Assembly (NCBI GenBank): GCA_030144725.1
Contig: JASKMD010000012.1
Span: 2,161,649-2,225,648 of the forward strand
Source: Haematococcus lacustris
Taxonomy: Eukaryota > Chlorophyta > Chlorophyceae > Chlamydomonadales > Haematococcaceae
DNA: 64,000 bases
Direction of reading: 5' to 3'
Shown: piece after piece, positions 44,890 through 57,200 of the stretch
Layout of the letters: every line of letters begins with the position of its first letter
Numbering within the stretch: the first letter of the stretch is position 1
Position numbers and translations under genes: made by a program
The notes under the pieces: generated by a model
Database searches by the model: none
What the model saw: the letters and a program-made list of their open reading frames with translations, nothing else
Told to the model about the DNA's origin: nothing

Positions 44890-46006
44890 ATGGCTACATC
44901 TATCGGTACCATCCACCGCAACTACAGCGCGGCTGGCTGCTCGCGCTCACGTAAGCAACGCACGAGGCCGTATTCAATTGCGTGCAACTCTCACCACAGG
45001 CCTTTTGCCACCACATACTCTGCAGGCCCGACAGCGTTCCGCAAGGTTGGCTTAATGGCAGCAATGCACTGAGGGAATGCTGCATTGTGTGCAGGACCAA
45101 AGCCCTCGAGCCTGATCTTTTTTGCGTTGGGTTGCAGGCTTCGGTCCTGGTCCGCGCGTCTTCGGAACTGAAACGACCCGAGCTGAAGCGACCTGCCCCC
45201 CCAAAGCTAGCCGAACCCCCCAAAAGGCCAGCTGAGCCTGTCGCAACCGCGCCAGCTGCAGTCGCGGCCCCTCCCGCGCAAGGTCACGCAGCAATCGCTG
45301 CTCCTCTCCAGCACAGCCCCCCACCAGCTGCAGCTCCAGCGCCAACAATTGCATCACCCTCAAAGTACGACAAGATCAGCCAGCTACCCGGCTCATGCCA
45401 GGACCCAGGCTCACTGTTCAGATATATTGCATGGCTACCTCGTGCTGCAGGGTTGTGACTGTGGAGTACCAGCGCATGCGAGCCAAGGAAATGACCAAGT
45501 ACTTCCAGAACTTGAAGCTAGCGGAGTCTATACAAAAGGCGCAGTGAGTCTCACTACATGGGCAAGGGTAGTTGAGCAAGCATTTGAAGTGAAGACATGC
45601 AACTGAACAAGCCACATGACAGGCCATGTGTTGCAACCACTAGAAACACCGCTGGTATCTTGTTACCAGAGATGATACCTGACGTGTTTCTCAAACCCGC
45701 TTGACTGTGCAGGGTGTTTGGTTGGACTCCAGCCAATGAGATCTCAAACGGTCGGTGGGTCATGTTTGGCTTTGCCGTGGGGCTGCTCACTGAGTACGCC
45801 ACTGGAGTGGATTTCCCAGATCAGTTCAAGCTGGTGAGTGCGAGCAGGTTGAGTTAGGGTGCGCTAACAAAGCTGACCACAACACTGCATATCAGCATGG
45901 CATGCAGCACAGCGTAGTGTCCTCTCTGTTAGATGGATACACCATCTTCTTTCACCACCATGCTGTGCAGATGGTGTCGTACTTGGGGTTGGCCGACCTG
46001 GACTGA
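44890..46006 (+). CDS. OHP2: One-helix protein 2 (OHP2), light-harvesting-like chloroplast protein
   Basis: Six exons (44890-44950, 45026-45045, 45138-45364, 45451-45543, about 45713-45833, 45971-46006) give about 185 residues. The N-terminus is a basic Ser/Ala-rich transit peptide (about residues 1-40), followed by a Pro/Ala-rich linker, a charged helix (EYQRMRAKEMTKYFQNLK) and one membrane helix with the chlorophyll-binding pattern: FGWTPANEISNGRWVMFGFA, then GLLTEYATG. The end LMVSYLGLADLD matches plant OHP2 endings. OHP2 pairs with OHP1 and, with HCF244, helps insert pigments during photosystem II reaction-centre assembly in the thylakoid (family knowledge). The 20-base second exon is unusually small. 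The gene is head to head with the deubiquitinase. Confidence 0.92.
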
Positions 46007-46581
46007 CAGATGACAGCAACAGCTGATCAGCAGTCATTTATGAGCAGCCAGCACCAGTGGACCTGGAGCTGTGGCCAAACATGGCCTACACGCGACCCAG
46101 GCCAACGTGGCCAGGACCTTGCCTAGTCTGGCCTTTTAGCCATTGGAATCTAAGGCTTATCTGGCCTTGGCCGCCTTCTGATGCAGTTTGCCCCTAGGGG
46201 CTGGCTGTGTGGTGCGCAAGCCCTCGTTAGGCACTGTAGGGCAGTTTTCTCAGCGGTCCCCGTTTTGGCTTTACCTTGGGTGCTGCATTAACCAAGTGTA
46301 CTATATTGTGGTTGGTGAAGAAAGAGCGCATGTTCATCAGCATCCCTCCAGTGCCGTAGCTACGAATTGACTATGACTACCTCACCCAAGCAGCTGCCCG
46401 AAGCCCACCGCATCGCAATATGGCATCTTATTGAGCCGAACTCCTGTCATCGGGACTGTGCACGAAGGGGGTTGGACTGTGCACGAAGGGGGTTGGAATG
46501 CACGAAGGGGGTTGATCTGCAACACAAAGTACAAGATGGCGTACACCGCTCAAGTCGTCAGCCACAAGGCTGGTTTGCAGC
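46007..46581. other. OHP2 3' region with a 21-bp repeat
   Basis: About two and a half copies of GGACTGTGCACGAAGGGGGTT lie at 46453-46515, the last one shortened. No gene was recognised. The segment ends at the left terminal repeat of the following candidate element. Confidence 0.5.
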
Positions 46582-46716
46582 ATCGTCGGACATTTTCCCC
46601 CCCGCCGATCCCGCCTCGATCGCGGACCGAATAGGGGGACCGACGCCGACTGATATCGGCCCAGTGTGTCGATGGGGTAAGCTGTCGATTCGATGGGGGT
46701 ATCGATTTTTGTGATT

Positions 46717-46798
46717 TCGAGGCATGATCGAGTCATGTTCGAGTCATGTTCGAGGCATGTTTGAGTCATGTTCGAGGCATGTTTGAGGCAGTTTCGAG
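46717..46798 (+). repeat. 11-bp TCGAG(T/G)CATGT tandem repeat
   Basis: Seven to eight units alternate TCGAGTCATGT, TCGAGGCATGT and TTGAG variants just inside the left end of the candidate element. The 11-bp period is close to one helical turn. Confidence 0.85.
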
Positions 46799-47932
46799 TT
46801 GGCTCCATCCATCGATTCGATGGGGGATCGATGCAGGAAACTCATCGATGTTACACTGGCTTATTGCCAAAGCACAAGACTCAAAGCCTGCTGGTCATGC
46901 CATGCAGTGCGGCACTAGTACCCTTGTGAGGTGCGCCCTGTGGGCTGTGGGCTCAGCTATAATCCCTAGCGCCCCGCAACACAACACCAACAATAACACC
47001 ACCACCAAGGCCAACACAACACCACCACCACCAACAGCAACATGACCAACGCAACAACACCAACAACAAGCCATGTCGCACACCAAGCACGGACTGGCAA
47101 CCACCCAAGTGCTTGGCTTGGCTTGGCTGTCCCACTGGCTTGGCTGTCCCATTGAGAGAGGGATGGGATGGGCATGGCATGGCATGGTTGTTGTGTGTGG
47201 GCATGGCATGGCTAGTGAGGGTTGTGTTGGCTGCTACTACTAGCGCTGGCTCCAGGCTGCCTGATGGGGTTGGGGGGAAGTAGACGGGGTTGTGGACTGG
47301 TGGTGGTGGTGGGACAGCAGAGGGACGGAGGAAGAGGCCAAGGGGCAGGAGGCCAGCTGGGTTGGGTGTCAGCTACTTACCAGCAGGTGGTTAGCCACTT
47401 CTTAGAGTGGTAGCCACTTCTTAGATTGGGCAGGGAGAAGAGGGACAAGAGGGGGCTTTTTCCTGGCTGCTGCGTAGGGTAGAGTCGATGTCGGGGAAAA
47501 GTGAGGGGGAGGGGGGAAATGGGGGCGTAGGAGACTTGGAGGTGTTGGTGATGGGCCAGGGTAGAGTTAGGGGGAAGGAGCAAAGGGGTTGGATTGTGAC
47601 TGTTAGACCTGCAGCAAGCAAGGAGCATGCTTGTAATCAACAAACAAGGACATGCATGACTAGAGGTGGGCAGGCTGGTCAAACACCCCAACAACATTTG
47701 CACTCACCTTGGCTCTTGGCTGCTGGCATCCTCCTGCCCCAGTACGGCTGCCGCTTTTTCGCCTCCAAGCTACGACTCCTGGCTGCGTCTCTAGGCTGCG
47801 TTCCTTGGCTGCTTGTTGGCTCCTGGCTGCTGCTCCTGGCTGCACTTGGCTGCTGCTCTTGGCTGCAAGGTAGGGTAGAGAGATCAGCTGACTGCTGACT
47901 GTTTGCGCCCTTCCACAAATGCCACACACCTG

Positions 47933-48224
47933 GAGGGGAGGGGAGGGGAGGGGAGGGGAGGGGAGGGGAGGGGAGGGGAGGGGAGGGGAGGGGAGGGGAG
48001 GGGAGGGGAGGGGAGGGGAGGGGAGGGGAGGGGAGGGGAGGGAGGGGAGGGGAGGGGAGGGGAGGGGAGGGGAGGGGAGGGGAGGGGAGGGGAGGGGAGG
48101 GGAGGGGAGGGGAGGGGAGGGGAGGGGAGGGGAGGGGAGGGGAGGGGAGGGGAGGGGAGGGGAGGGGAGGGGAGGGGAGGGGAGGGGAGGGGAGGGGAGG
48201 GGAGGGGAGGGGAGGGGAGGGGAG
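47933..48224 (+). repeat. (GGGGA)n array, about 58 copies
   Basis: A pure GGGGA array has a single GGGA slip near 48041. It lies inside the candidate element and is purine-only on the plus strand, so it could form triplex or G-quadruplex structures. Confidence 0.97.
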
Positions 48225-49429
48225 GAAGTGTGTTGACAGGTTGAGAGGGGGTGGGTGTACAGGGAAGGGAAGGGGGAGGGGAGGTGCTGGTGGTAGTAGT
48301 GGGAAAGGGGATGGGTGTGACCATCAGAACCTGCAGAAAAACAAGGGCATGACAGCGGTCAGACTAGGTAAAAAAGCCACAAAGTTGGAAAGGCTAGCCA
48401 CTTACCACTCAATGTGTGAGGGGGGAATGGGGTTGGGTGTGGGACGAGGGGGGTAGGTGCTGCTCATCGCTGCCGCTCATTGCTGCAACTCATCGATGCC
48501 GCTCATCGATGCCGCTTCCAACTGCTCCTGGCTGCCAAGCTGCTTCCCTTGGCTGCACTTCATGGCTTCCACTGGTCCTGCGCTCCAGGCTCCTTCAATT
48601 CACCATTAATCCAGTTCACCTGCAAGCAACCCATGCCACACAGCTATTTCTTGATGATCATCGCACCTTTCCCGTGCTACTTGGCATAAGTTGTGGAAGC
48701 AGGCCGCGCTCCAGGCGGACGCTCTGCCGGAGAAATCTTCTTACTTCTCTTCTATCTGACTGCATTTCTTCTTCACCTACAAGGCACTCCACATGTGCCA
48801 CAAAATCGATGAGCGCCACCTCGCACCTTTCCCTGGCTTCCCTGGCTTCTCATTTCTCTCCTCGCTGCCTCTTGCTCCTTTCGCTCGACCTGGTCGCATG
48901 CCTTCTATCGCTGGTGGCGTGTTTGGTCCGGGCTGCTGCTGGCTGCTCCTGGCTGCTAGCTCATCCTGGCTGCTAGCTCATCCTGGCTACTGTGTGCTGT
49001 CCTTTGCGATTCCTTCGCGATTCCTTCGCGCTTCCCTTGCGAAACCTGCATGCAACCTGAAGGTACATCAATCCGTGTTATATGGATGGCCTGCTGGGTT
49101 CGCACCACCTCTAGTGTGTTCAATAAGTGCCTGGTTTGGTTATGATGGTTGAGATGCCTGTTGCCGGTCTCGCCCGTCTCAGCCCATCGGTCGGCAGCCT
49201 TCAACCAGCTTCAACCGCAATCGACCCTATTTCGATGACCCCGTCGATTTTCCGACAATCGACAGGTTTCGATGACCCGGGGGGAGTCTCTGGCGGCCAC
49301 CCATCGGTCGCTCGACATATTTCGATCAGCTTCGACCGCCTTCGATCGCAATCGATCCTATTTCGATGACCCCATCGATTTTGCATTATTCGACAGGTTT
49401 CGATGACCCGGGGGAAAATGTCCGACGAT

Positions 49430-49982
49430 CACAACCGTGCTTTAGGCCAAACACACTACAAATGTGGGGAACCTGGTAGCGGTGTGAAGATTATTGGATC
49501 CACGGCAATCACTCAATCCCAAGCCAACACTTCTACACTCGTATGTTCTCTCCGCCGCCTCTGCACTCACATACTCACAAGCACGCATTGTGATAGAAGG
49601 TTGTAAGCCCGTGAAGGTCTGCAGCCACAGCACACAAGAAATGGTTAGATGTACGTAGATCCACAGATACGTAGATAACAAGGATCCACAGATACGTAGA
49701 TCTTATGAACCTTTTCCATGGTTCTGACCGTGTCACATGCACAAAGGACATTCAAGTCGTTAAGCACCACGTTGTACGCAAAGCTGCCTCGACTCCTATA
49801 CGGCAACAACGCTATAAATATAGGTAGATATGAAGGTAACGAACAAACCTGACAAATTTTCTAGTATTTGTGATGGCTTCACGCTCTTGAATTCTATGGC
49901 TAAAAAAAAGACGGCTGTTGCTGCTGCTATACCTGACCTTACACATGTGTGCCACTGTGTGCTGTATCATGTGTGGCTGCAG
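49430..49982. other. Spacer before Fanzor-like remnant B
   Basis: It contains a direct repeat GATCCACAGATACGTAGAT (about 49659 and 49682) and a TATA-like TATAAATA at 49813-49820. The frame from ATG 49830 stays open into the following remnant, but its first residues are unrecognised and may be intron. Confidence 0.45.
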
Positions 49983-50751
49983 GTCAAGAAGCAGGCACAG
50001 AAGCGGTGGCCGGACCGCATCCTAGCCCTGGCCTATGGGGCAGCTCGCTTCAGCGGCAGCGGCAGCGTTGGCTGCAGGGGTGTCCCAGTCAGCCAGATGC
50101 GGAAGGAGGCAGTGAAGCAGTTCGGGGCAGGGCGTGTGGTGCTGGTGGAGGAGTTCCGCACCAGCCGGGTCAGCTCAGCCTACAGCAGCCCCAGTGAGGC
50201 CCTCCCTGGACAGCCGCCAGAGTCCTTCAGGTGAGAGGGTCAGTGGGTGATAGTCGTTGTGTCAGGGTAGTGCTGGGAGGTGGTGGAGTCAAGGTGGCTG
50301 GGTAGGGTCAAGATTGGGAAGGTAAGGAATGAATCTTACAAATGTGCAGTGCCCCATGTGTCCATGCAGGTGGTTGCGGCTAGTGTACAGCAAGGCGAAG
50401 CGCTCCCAAGTCAGGGGCTTGATGAGCTCAACAAGCCACAACATCAGGTAAGCACTAACCAGACACTGCACATGTGCATGGCCGCAGCATATCCCACATG
50501 AAATGACGCATGACATGGCACATGACTTGACTTCATGCAACTCCCACACCATGTGCAGGTTCTATGACCGGGACGTGTCAGCCGCGCTGAACATCCGCCG
50601 CTGCGCAGTCGGCCCAGGGCCACGTCCCACTGAGCTGTGCTACTGGGCAGGCCGCCCAGCCATGCCAAAGCGAGGCAGGCCAGGCCAAGAGTGGGTGTGC
50701 CTGCCTGACAAGGCCCTGTTGCGCAAGTGGCGGCGCAAGTGGCAGCGGTAG
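49983..50751 (+). pseudogene. TnpB/Fanzor-like RuvC nuclease remnant B (5' truncated)
   Basis: Three exons splice in phase: 49983-50230, 50370-50447 and 50559-50751 (TAG). They read KRWPDRILALAYGAARFSGS, then VVLVEEFRTSRVSS (a RuvC-II-like acidic residue in VEEFRTS), a degenerate zinc-ribbon region without the expected cysteines, then FYDRDVSAALNIRRC (RuvC-III-like, Asp present) and RPTELCYW. The basic tail ends LLRKWRRKWQR. No RuvC-I motif is found upstream, so the first catalytic Asp is missing and the copy is probably inactive. Unlike remnants A and C it has no internal stop in the surviving exons. The family match is from the motif pattern; calling it Fanzor is inference. Confidence 0.6.
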
Positions 50752-51219
50752 CCAGCAGGAGCAAGACAACCCAAGAAATCAAGATACCAAACCCCTCACA
50801 AAGGGGATGTGTGTGAGCTAGAGCTATAGAGTAGGGTAGGGCTCTTGCTAGTAGTAGACCTGGAGGCACACACACCAGAAGGCTGAGCTGAAGTGGGCAC
50901 TAGGCACACTATCAGTAGCCTTTACAACAGCGATCTCGCAGCCTGTGTTTGATTACAACTCATGAGTTGCATGAGGGCTGTAGGGATAAAAACGAAAAGA
51001 GGGTCGCATGGATAAAGTTCCATCTTTTTCTAACGGTGGTAAGCCCGCGTTTGAGGGGCTTGTGATCACAGGGTGAAGGGGCAAGTGCAGCCTTACAATG
51101 CCTCTGCGATGCTCAGCTGCGCGGTGGCGATGTGGGCAGTCCCACCACACGAGCACCATCAGGCGGGTGACCACCCCGTGAACGCACATTCCATCACCAT
51201 CGCAGCCAACATCATCTGG
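50752..51219. other. Spacer before TIC62
   Basis: No gene was recognised. It should contain the TIC62 promoter, but no clear TATA box was found. Confidence 0.35.
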
Positions 51220-54200
51220 ATGCAACATCGTGCAGGACGACTGCGAGGTCGCGGCTGGTTGTGCGCGCGGACGTTAAGGACAATGGCACAGGGCGCAATG
51301 GCACAGTGACGCTGCGAGGTGATGACGCGTGGCCGATGTAGCGCGGGCTGCAGGATTTCTGGTGTGCGGTGAATGTGACTCTGGGATCTCCGTTACCTGC
51401 CGCCCCGCAGCCACCTCCCCGGCTGCGCGTGCTGTCAGCCCTAGCACCGCATCTGAAAAAGGAGGCACGTCATTCCTGCAATCTTTGAGCGGGACATTCA
51501 CCCGCAACGGCAGCGCCGCGCCTGCGTCCGGCGAAAAGACGGTACGCAGAGTTGAGCCACGCATCGCGGGCATCGCAGGTCATGCCATCACGGAGGGTGC
51601 CCTGAGTCAGGCTCCCCTGCGGCAAGCGCGTGCTGTACAGGCTCTTGCGCACAAGCCTCAACACCTAGAAGCACACCGAGCCATTGGCTGTGCTGCTGGG
51701 CCCTGTAGCTAGAACCCCAGAACGCCTATCAGTACCCCTGGCCCTGGCCCTGGCCCTGGCCCTGGCCCTGGCCCTGGCCCTGGCCCTGGCCCTGGCCCTG
51801 GCCCTGGCCCTGGCCCTGGCCCTGGCCCTGGCCCTGGCCCTGGCCCTGGCCCTGGCCCTGGCCCTGGCCCTGGCCCTGGCCCTGGCCCTGGCCCTGGCCC
51901 TGGCCCTGGCCCTGGCCCTGGCTTTAAGCTGTGCATCACGCCTGCATGCAGATCTTTGTGGCAGGAGCTACAGGCCGCTTGGGCGCCCGTGTGGTGCGGG
52001 AGCTGCTGGCTGCTGGCTTCAAGGTGCGGGCAGGCGCCCGTGATGTGGAAGCTGCCCAGAAGGCAGTGGATGTGGCCGAGGCGTACGGCCTGCTGTCAGC
52101 CAGGCAGCTGCAGCAGCTGGAGATTGTGGAGGTGGACATCACCCAGCCAGACACCCTGCGACAGGCCATTGGCAACGCCAGCAAGGTGGGCCACCTCCTG
52201 GATGGTCAAGCAACCATGGCATGGGCTATGATGATGGGTGGTGGCTAGCAGCGGCAGGTCAATGCCAGCAGCAGCAGCAGCAGCAGCAACACAGGGAAGC
52301 AGTGGAGGGGACAGGCAAGAAGATATGATTGGGAGGTAGCGCTGACTCTGACCCCTCCCTCCAGCCCCGGCCTCTACCTGGGCAACTGGGCAGTTCAGCA
52401 CTGTCATGCAGCCCAGGCTTAGGCCCGGGCACAACAGGGGTGCTAGGGTGCTGCATGTGCACTGTGATGCATGCTGTCCACTGACAACTTCCTCCTTTTG
52501 TTGCATAACACCAACCACATCGCTTTTGGTGCCCCCCCATCACACTTTCCTCCCCTGTCACTCCACCTGCCCATCACACCTCCCTCACACCAGGTGGTGT
52601 GTGCTGTGGGTGCGCCTGAGAGCGACGCCCTCAATGTGGCGGCGCCTAAGCAGATTGACGGGGACGGCACCATCGCCCTGATCAACGCAGCCAGCGCAGC
52701 AGGGGTGCAGCAGTTTGTGCTGGTGACGTCGCTTGGCACAGAAAAGGTGGGTCGAGGCATCAGCAGCAGCAGTGAGGCAGGTGTGTGGGGTGGGGTGGGG
52801 TGGGGTGGGGATGCCCCTGGTCTGGCCTCTCCCCCTGGCCCCTCCCTGGCCCCTGGTCGCCCTCCCCAGCACCGCAGCACGGCTGCTGAGTGCCCTAGGG
52901 AGGGGCTGGGGCTGGCCTCAGGGCATGGGCTGCAGAGACATGTGCCGGCTGGCAGCAGGGGAGGTGGGGGCCTCAGTGCTGGGTCCGGGTCCAGGCCTTG
53001 CCTCACTGCACCAGGGGTGCTGAGGAGGCGCCGGCTGGCTAAGGGGCGGTCCCCTGTATGGCAGCAGCAGCAGCACCCTGACGGGTGTCGGGGCAGGGCA
53101 ACGCAGTCCAGGGTGGTACCCTGATCTTGGCCTGATGTGTGCCTGATCTTGGCCTGATGTGTGCCTGATCTTGGCCTGATGTGTGCGGGTCCCTTTCCCT
53201 CTCCCTCTCCCTCGCCCTCACCACATGCTCCTGCTCCCCTCCACAAGCTGCTGAGTGGGTGAGTGAGGCAAAAGGCTTGGCCCACTACCTGGCTCTCGAC
53301 ATCAGCTGCATGCCATGGCAATGCATGGCACTTTCCATGCATGATGCCACCAGTGGTAGTGATACCACTGCTGGTGGTGGTGGTGATGGTGATGGTGATG
53401 GTGATGATGCCAGTGGTGGTGTTCATGTTGGTGTCGGTGGTGATGGTGATGGTGATGGTGATGATGCCAGTGGTGGTGGTGTTGGTGTTGGTGATGGTGA
53501 TGGTGATGGTGATGATGCCAGTGGTGGTGATGGTGATGGTGATGGTGATGGTGATGGTGATGGTGATGGTGATGGTGATGATGCCAGTGGTGGTGTTGGT
53601 GATACCACTGCTGGTGGTGGTGGTGGTGATCATGGCGACCACTTTCAGAGCGTGGGTTGCCGCTGCTGCTGGCTGGCAGGTGGGGTGGCCTGCCAGCATC
53701 CTGAACCTGTTCTGGGGCGTACTGCTGTGGAAGCGGCAGGCGGAGAAGGCACTGCAGGCCAGCGGCATGGCATACACCATTGTCAGGCCCGGTGAGGGGC
53801 AGGGCGGGGAGGATGCAGGGCGGGGAGGGGCAGGAGGGTGAGCAGCAGGGGGAGGAGGAGGAAGGGCAGTAGCAGGGGGAGGACATCAAAGAGTATGCAA
53901 CCAACACTTGCTGCTGCTGCTGCCGCCGTTGCCGCTACCGCTGCCGCTGCCGCTGCCGTCACTGCTGCTGTTCCTCCTGCTCCTGGCCTTTGTCACTGCT
54001 CCTTGCCTCTGTCACTGCTGTCTGCCATGGCCACGGTGGTGGTGGCTGTGGTGGCAGGTGGCATGGAGCGCCCCACCGACACCTACAAGCGCAGCCACAG
54101 CCTGGTGCTGTCCCCCAAGAACACCCAGTTTGGGGGCCAGGTGTCACGCCTGCAGGTCAGCAGCAGGGGACTCGGGGGAGCGGGGTGGGGGGAGGAGGGG

Positions 54201-57200
54201 GTGGGGGTATAGGAGGATGCTTTTCACAAGGCCCGGCCTCCAGGGAGGAGCAGTAGGTAGGAGCTGCTGGGGCAGTTGGGCAGGGGGAGGGCGCGGGTGG
54301 GGCTTAGGAGGACTTGGCCATGGCAGGCAGCGAGGGGCAGGGCAGCTAGGGGCAGGGCAGGTAGCGAGGGGTAGGGCAGGCAGGCAGGGGCCAAGGGGCA
54401 AGGCAGGGAGGGGCAAGACAGGGAGGGGCAAGGCAGGGAGGGGCAAGGCAGGGAGGGGCAAGGCAGGGGCCAAGGGGCAAGGCAGTGAGGGGCACTCGGT
54501 CAGGTCCCTGTGACCTCGTTAGGGCGTCTGGGCAGGGGGAGGATGGGGTCAGGGGCTGCCAGGTGACTCCAGTGGTGGGCAGCCAGGGATGGAGTGAGGC
54601 ATCACACCCCGCCCTGGCGCTGCCACCTCCTCCCCCCACCCTTTTCTCTATCGAGCCCTTTGGCACAGCTTGAGAGCGAGGAGGTGAGAGGGGGAAGGAT
54701 GGTGGTGTGTGATGTGTGTGAGCGTAGGTGGCTGAGCTGGTGGCGTCCATGATGGTCACACCAGAGCTGGCCGCTAACAAGGTAAACACCACTCTCTTAC
54801 GTTGACCTCACTCCTGGTCACACTGACCCAGACCTGACCCTGACCCTGACCCTGACGCTGCCCCTGACCTTGACCCTGACCCTGATCCTGACGCCGCCCC
54901 TGCAGGTGGTTGAGGTGACGGCTGAAGCTGGTGCCCCGCAGCTGACCTTCCAGGAGCTGTTGGCCAGCGTGCCCTCAGAGCGCAGCCAGGAGGAGCAGGT
55001 GGGCAATGAAAGGGGCTCTGAAAGACCAGGGGCAGGGGCAGGGGCAGGGGCAGGGGCAGGGGCAGGGACAGGGGCAGGGGCAGGGGCAGGGGCAGGGGCA
55101 GGGGCAGCAAAGAACTGGGATGGGCAGGGGGCGGCATCAGAGGGAGGGGCTGAAGCGAGGATGTGGCGCAGGAGGGAGAGGGGATGGTAAGGGCATAGGA
55201 CGCAAACAGGACGGCGTGCCTTGAACAGCCTTTCCTTCCCTCCTCCTTTTGTATGGCTCTTGTCCTGTCTGCACCCTTCCCCTTGTGGATGGAGGGCCTG
55301 CTGAGGTGCTGGTGTCTCTCCTCGTCTCCTCCCAGGCTACTCCCCAGCTTTCCTTCCTTCATGCACTAACGCCTCACCTGCCACATGGCTGCATGCATGG
55401 ATTCCATACTCATGCTTGCATGCAAGGTGCTGCATGCGGTGTGGCAGGTGCGCTTGCGCGAGGCGTCCCTGGAGGTCATGGATGAGATTGAGGAAGCCGA
55501 GCAGAAGCTGGCTCAGGCCAAGGAGGCCGTGGCGGCAGCTGAGGCCAGGACCAAGGAGTTGAATGCCAGGCTGCAAGAGGCGAAGGCGCAGGTCAGGGCG
55601 GCTGACAGCCCACAGCCTCATGCCACCAAGGGCGGCCAGGGGAGGGCAGGGCAGGCCAGGCCAGGCCAGGCCAGGCCAGGCCAGGCCTGTGTGCGTTGCA
55701 ACCTGGACTAGACTGTATTCACTCACCCGCAGTATGAAGTCACACAAGGGCTGGATGGCGTGGGGTGGGGTGGGGCGTGACGATACAGCCACAGCGACAT
55801 CTTGTGTGCGTGTCAGAAGTTTGGCCAGGCTCTCCATTTCCTGGTCCCTACCAGCCCTGATGACCAGCCTGGCCACCTGCCTGTGTTGGGGTGTGACCAC
55901 TGCTGCTGCCACCCGGGCAACTTGGCCAGGCTCTGACCTGCACTGACCTGGACCTGGCTAGTCACCTGCCTGCTTGTGGGCGTGCGTGGCCCGCTATATG
56001 GCTCCCCCTCCTCCCCTGTAAGGGGTGTGCAGAGCCCCTGGCGCTGCCCCTTGCCCCTAGAGCCACTTGGGCAGTCTGGCTAGGCTCTCACCTGCCCCGG
56101 CCCTCACCGGGCACACCACCTGTCTGCTGGCTGGCATGTGTAACTCGCTGACTAGCCACCCACCCACCCACCCACCCACCCACCCACCCACCCACCCACC
56201 CACCCACCCACCCACCCACCCACCCACCCACCCACCCACCCACCCACCCACCCACCCACCCACCCACCCACCCACCCACCCACCCACCCACCCACCCACC
56301 CACCCACCCACCCACCCACCCACCCACCCACCCACCCACCCACCCACCCACCCACCCACCCACCCACCCACCCACCCACTGCAGGAGGCTGAGGTCAGGG
56401 CCAAGTTTGCCCCGGTGCTGAAGGACGGTGCCGCGGCAGACAAGGCACTGGAGGGCGCCCGGGCAGCAGCCAAGCAGGCGGTGAGGGGCGGGCTGGCCAC
56501 AGCAAAACATCAGCCTCGAAACATTCTGTTATTTGTGCTTGTGCTGACATGTCATGATGGTGAGGGTCATGATGGTGAGGGTCATGATGGTGAGGGTCAT
56601 GATGGTGATGGTCATGGTTGTGAGCTTCACTGCCCTCACCCCCTGCCTGCCTCAGAGCCTGCGTGAGTCCGCTGCCAAGGCGGTGCTTGAGGCTGCGCGC
56701 AAGGCAGGAGCGCAAGGGCAGCTGCTGGACAAGAAGCAGATCGCAGCCGTGGCAGAGCAGGTGCGGGCTGAAGCCGACCCCACCGCCCTCACAGCTGCCC
56801 ACAGTGCTGGCAGTAGACCAGACACCAGGCAGTCAGGGACCTGATCAGATTAGAGTAGTGAGGCCGTCAGTGGGGCAGCCAGCCCACTCTGCCAGAAGAG
56901 GTGTATGTGGAGGGGCAGGGGCACTCAGGTGGCAGCCAGGCAGCCTCCCTCACAGCCCTGCCACCTCACCCCTCCAAGTTTATAAAGATGTTGGCTGGCT
57001 TGATGCCCCGGTGCACCTGCAGCGCTAGCCGCAGCAGGCAGCCTCCCTCACAGCCCCTGACCCTTTACAGAGCGTTGCTCAGGCCTGGCATGATGGGGTT
57101 GTACGGCTTGCCGGATGAGACACAGAGCAGAGGGGTGCAGGTCGCAGCCAGCCCCACCTCCCTGGAGACTGTCAGCTGATGTGTGTGACTGACAGCTGGC

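Larger units (their letters stand above)
46582..49429. mobile_element. Candidate non-autonomous DNA element with 20-bp terminal inverted repeats
   Basis: ATCGTCGGACATTTTCCCCC at 46582-46601 has an exact reverse complement at 49410-49429. Both ends continue into TCGAT/ATCGA-rich sequence that is rare elsewhere in the window. The right end has two diverged copies of a roughly 130-bp subterminal unit (about 49201-49290 and 49325-49425), each with CGACAGGTTTCGATGACCCG. The interior has no transposase, only short repeats and CTGGCTGC-rich sequence. No convincing target-site duplication was found, so the call rests on the terminal repeats and their shared composition. Confidence 0.5.
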
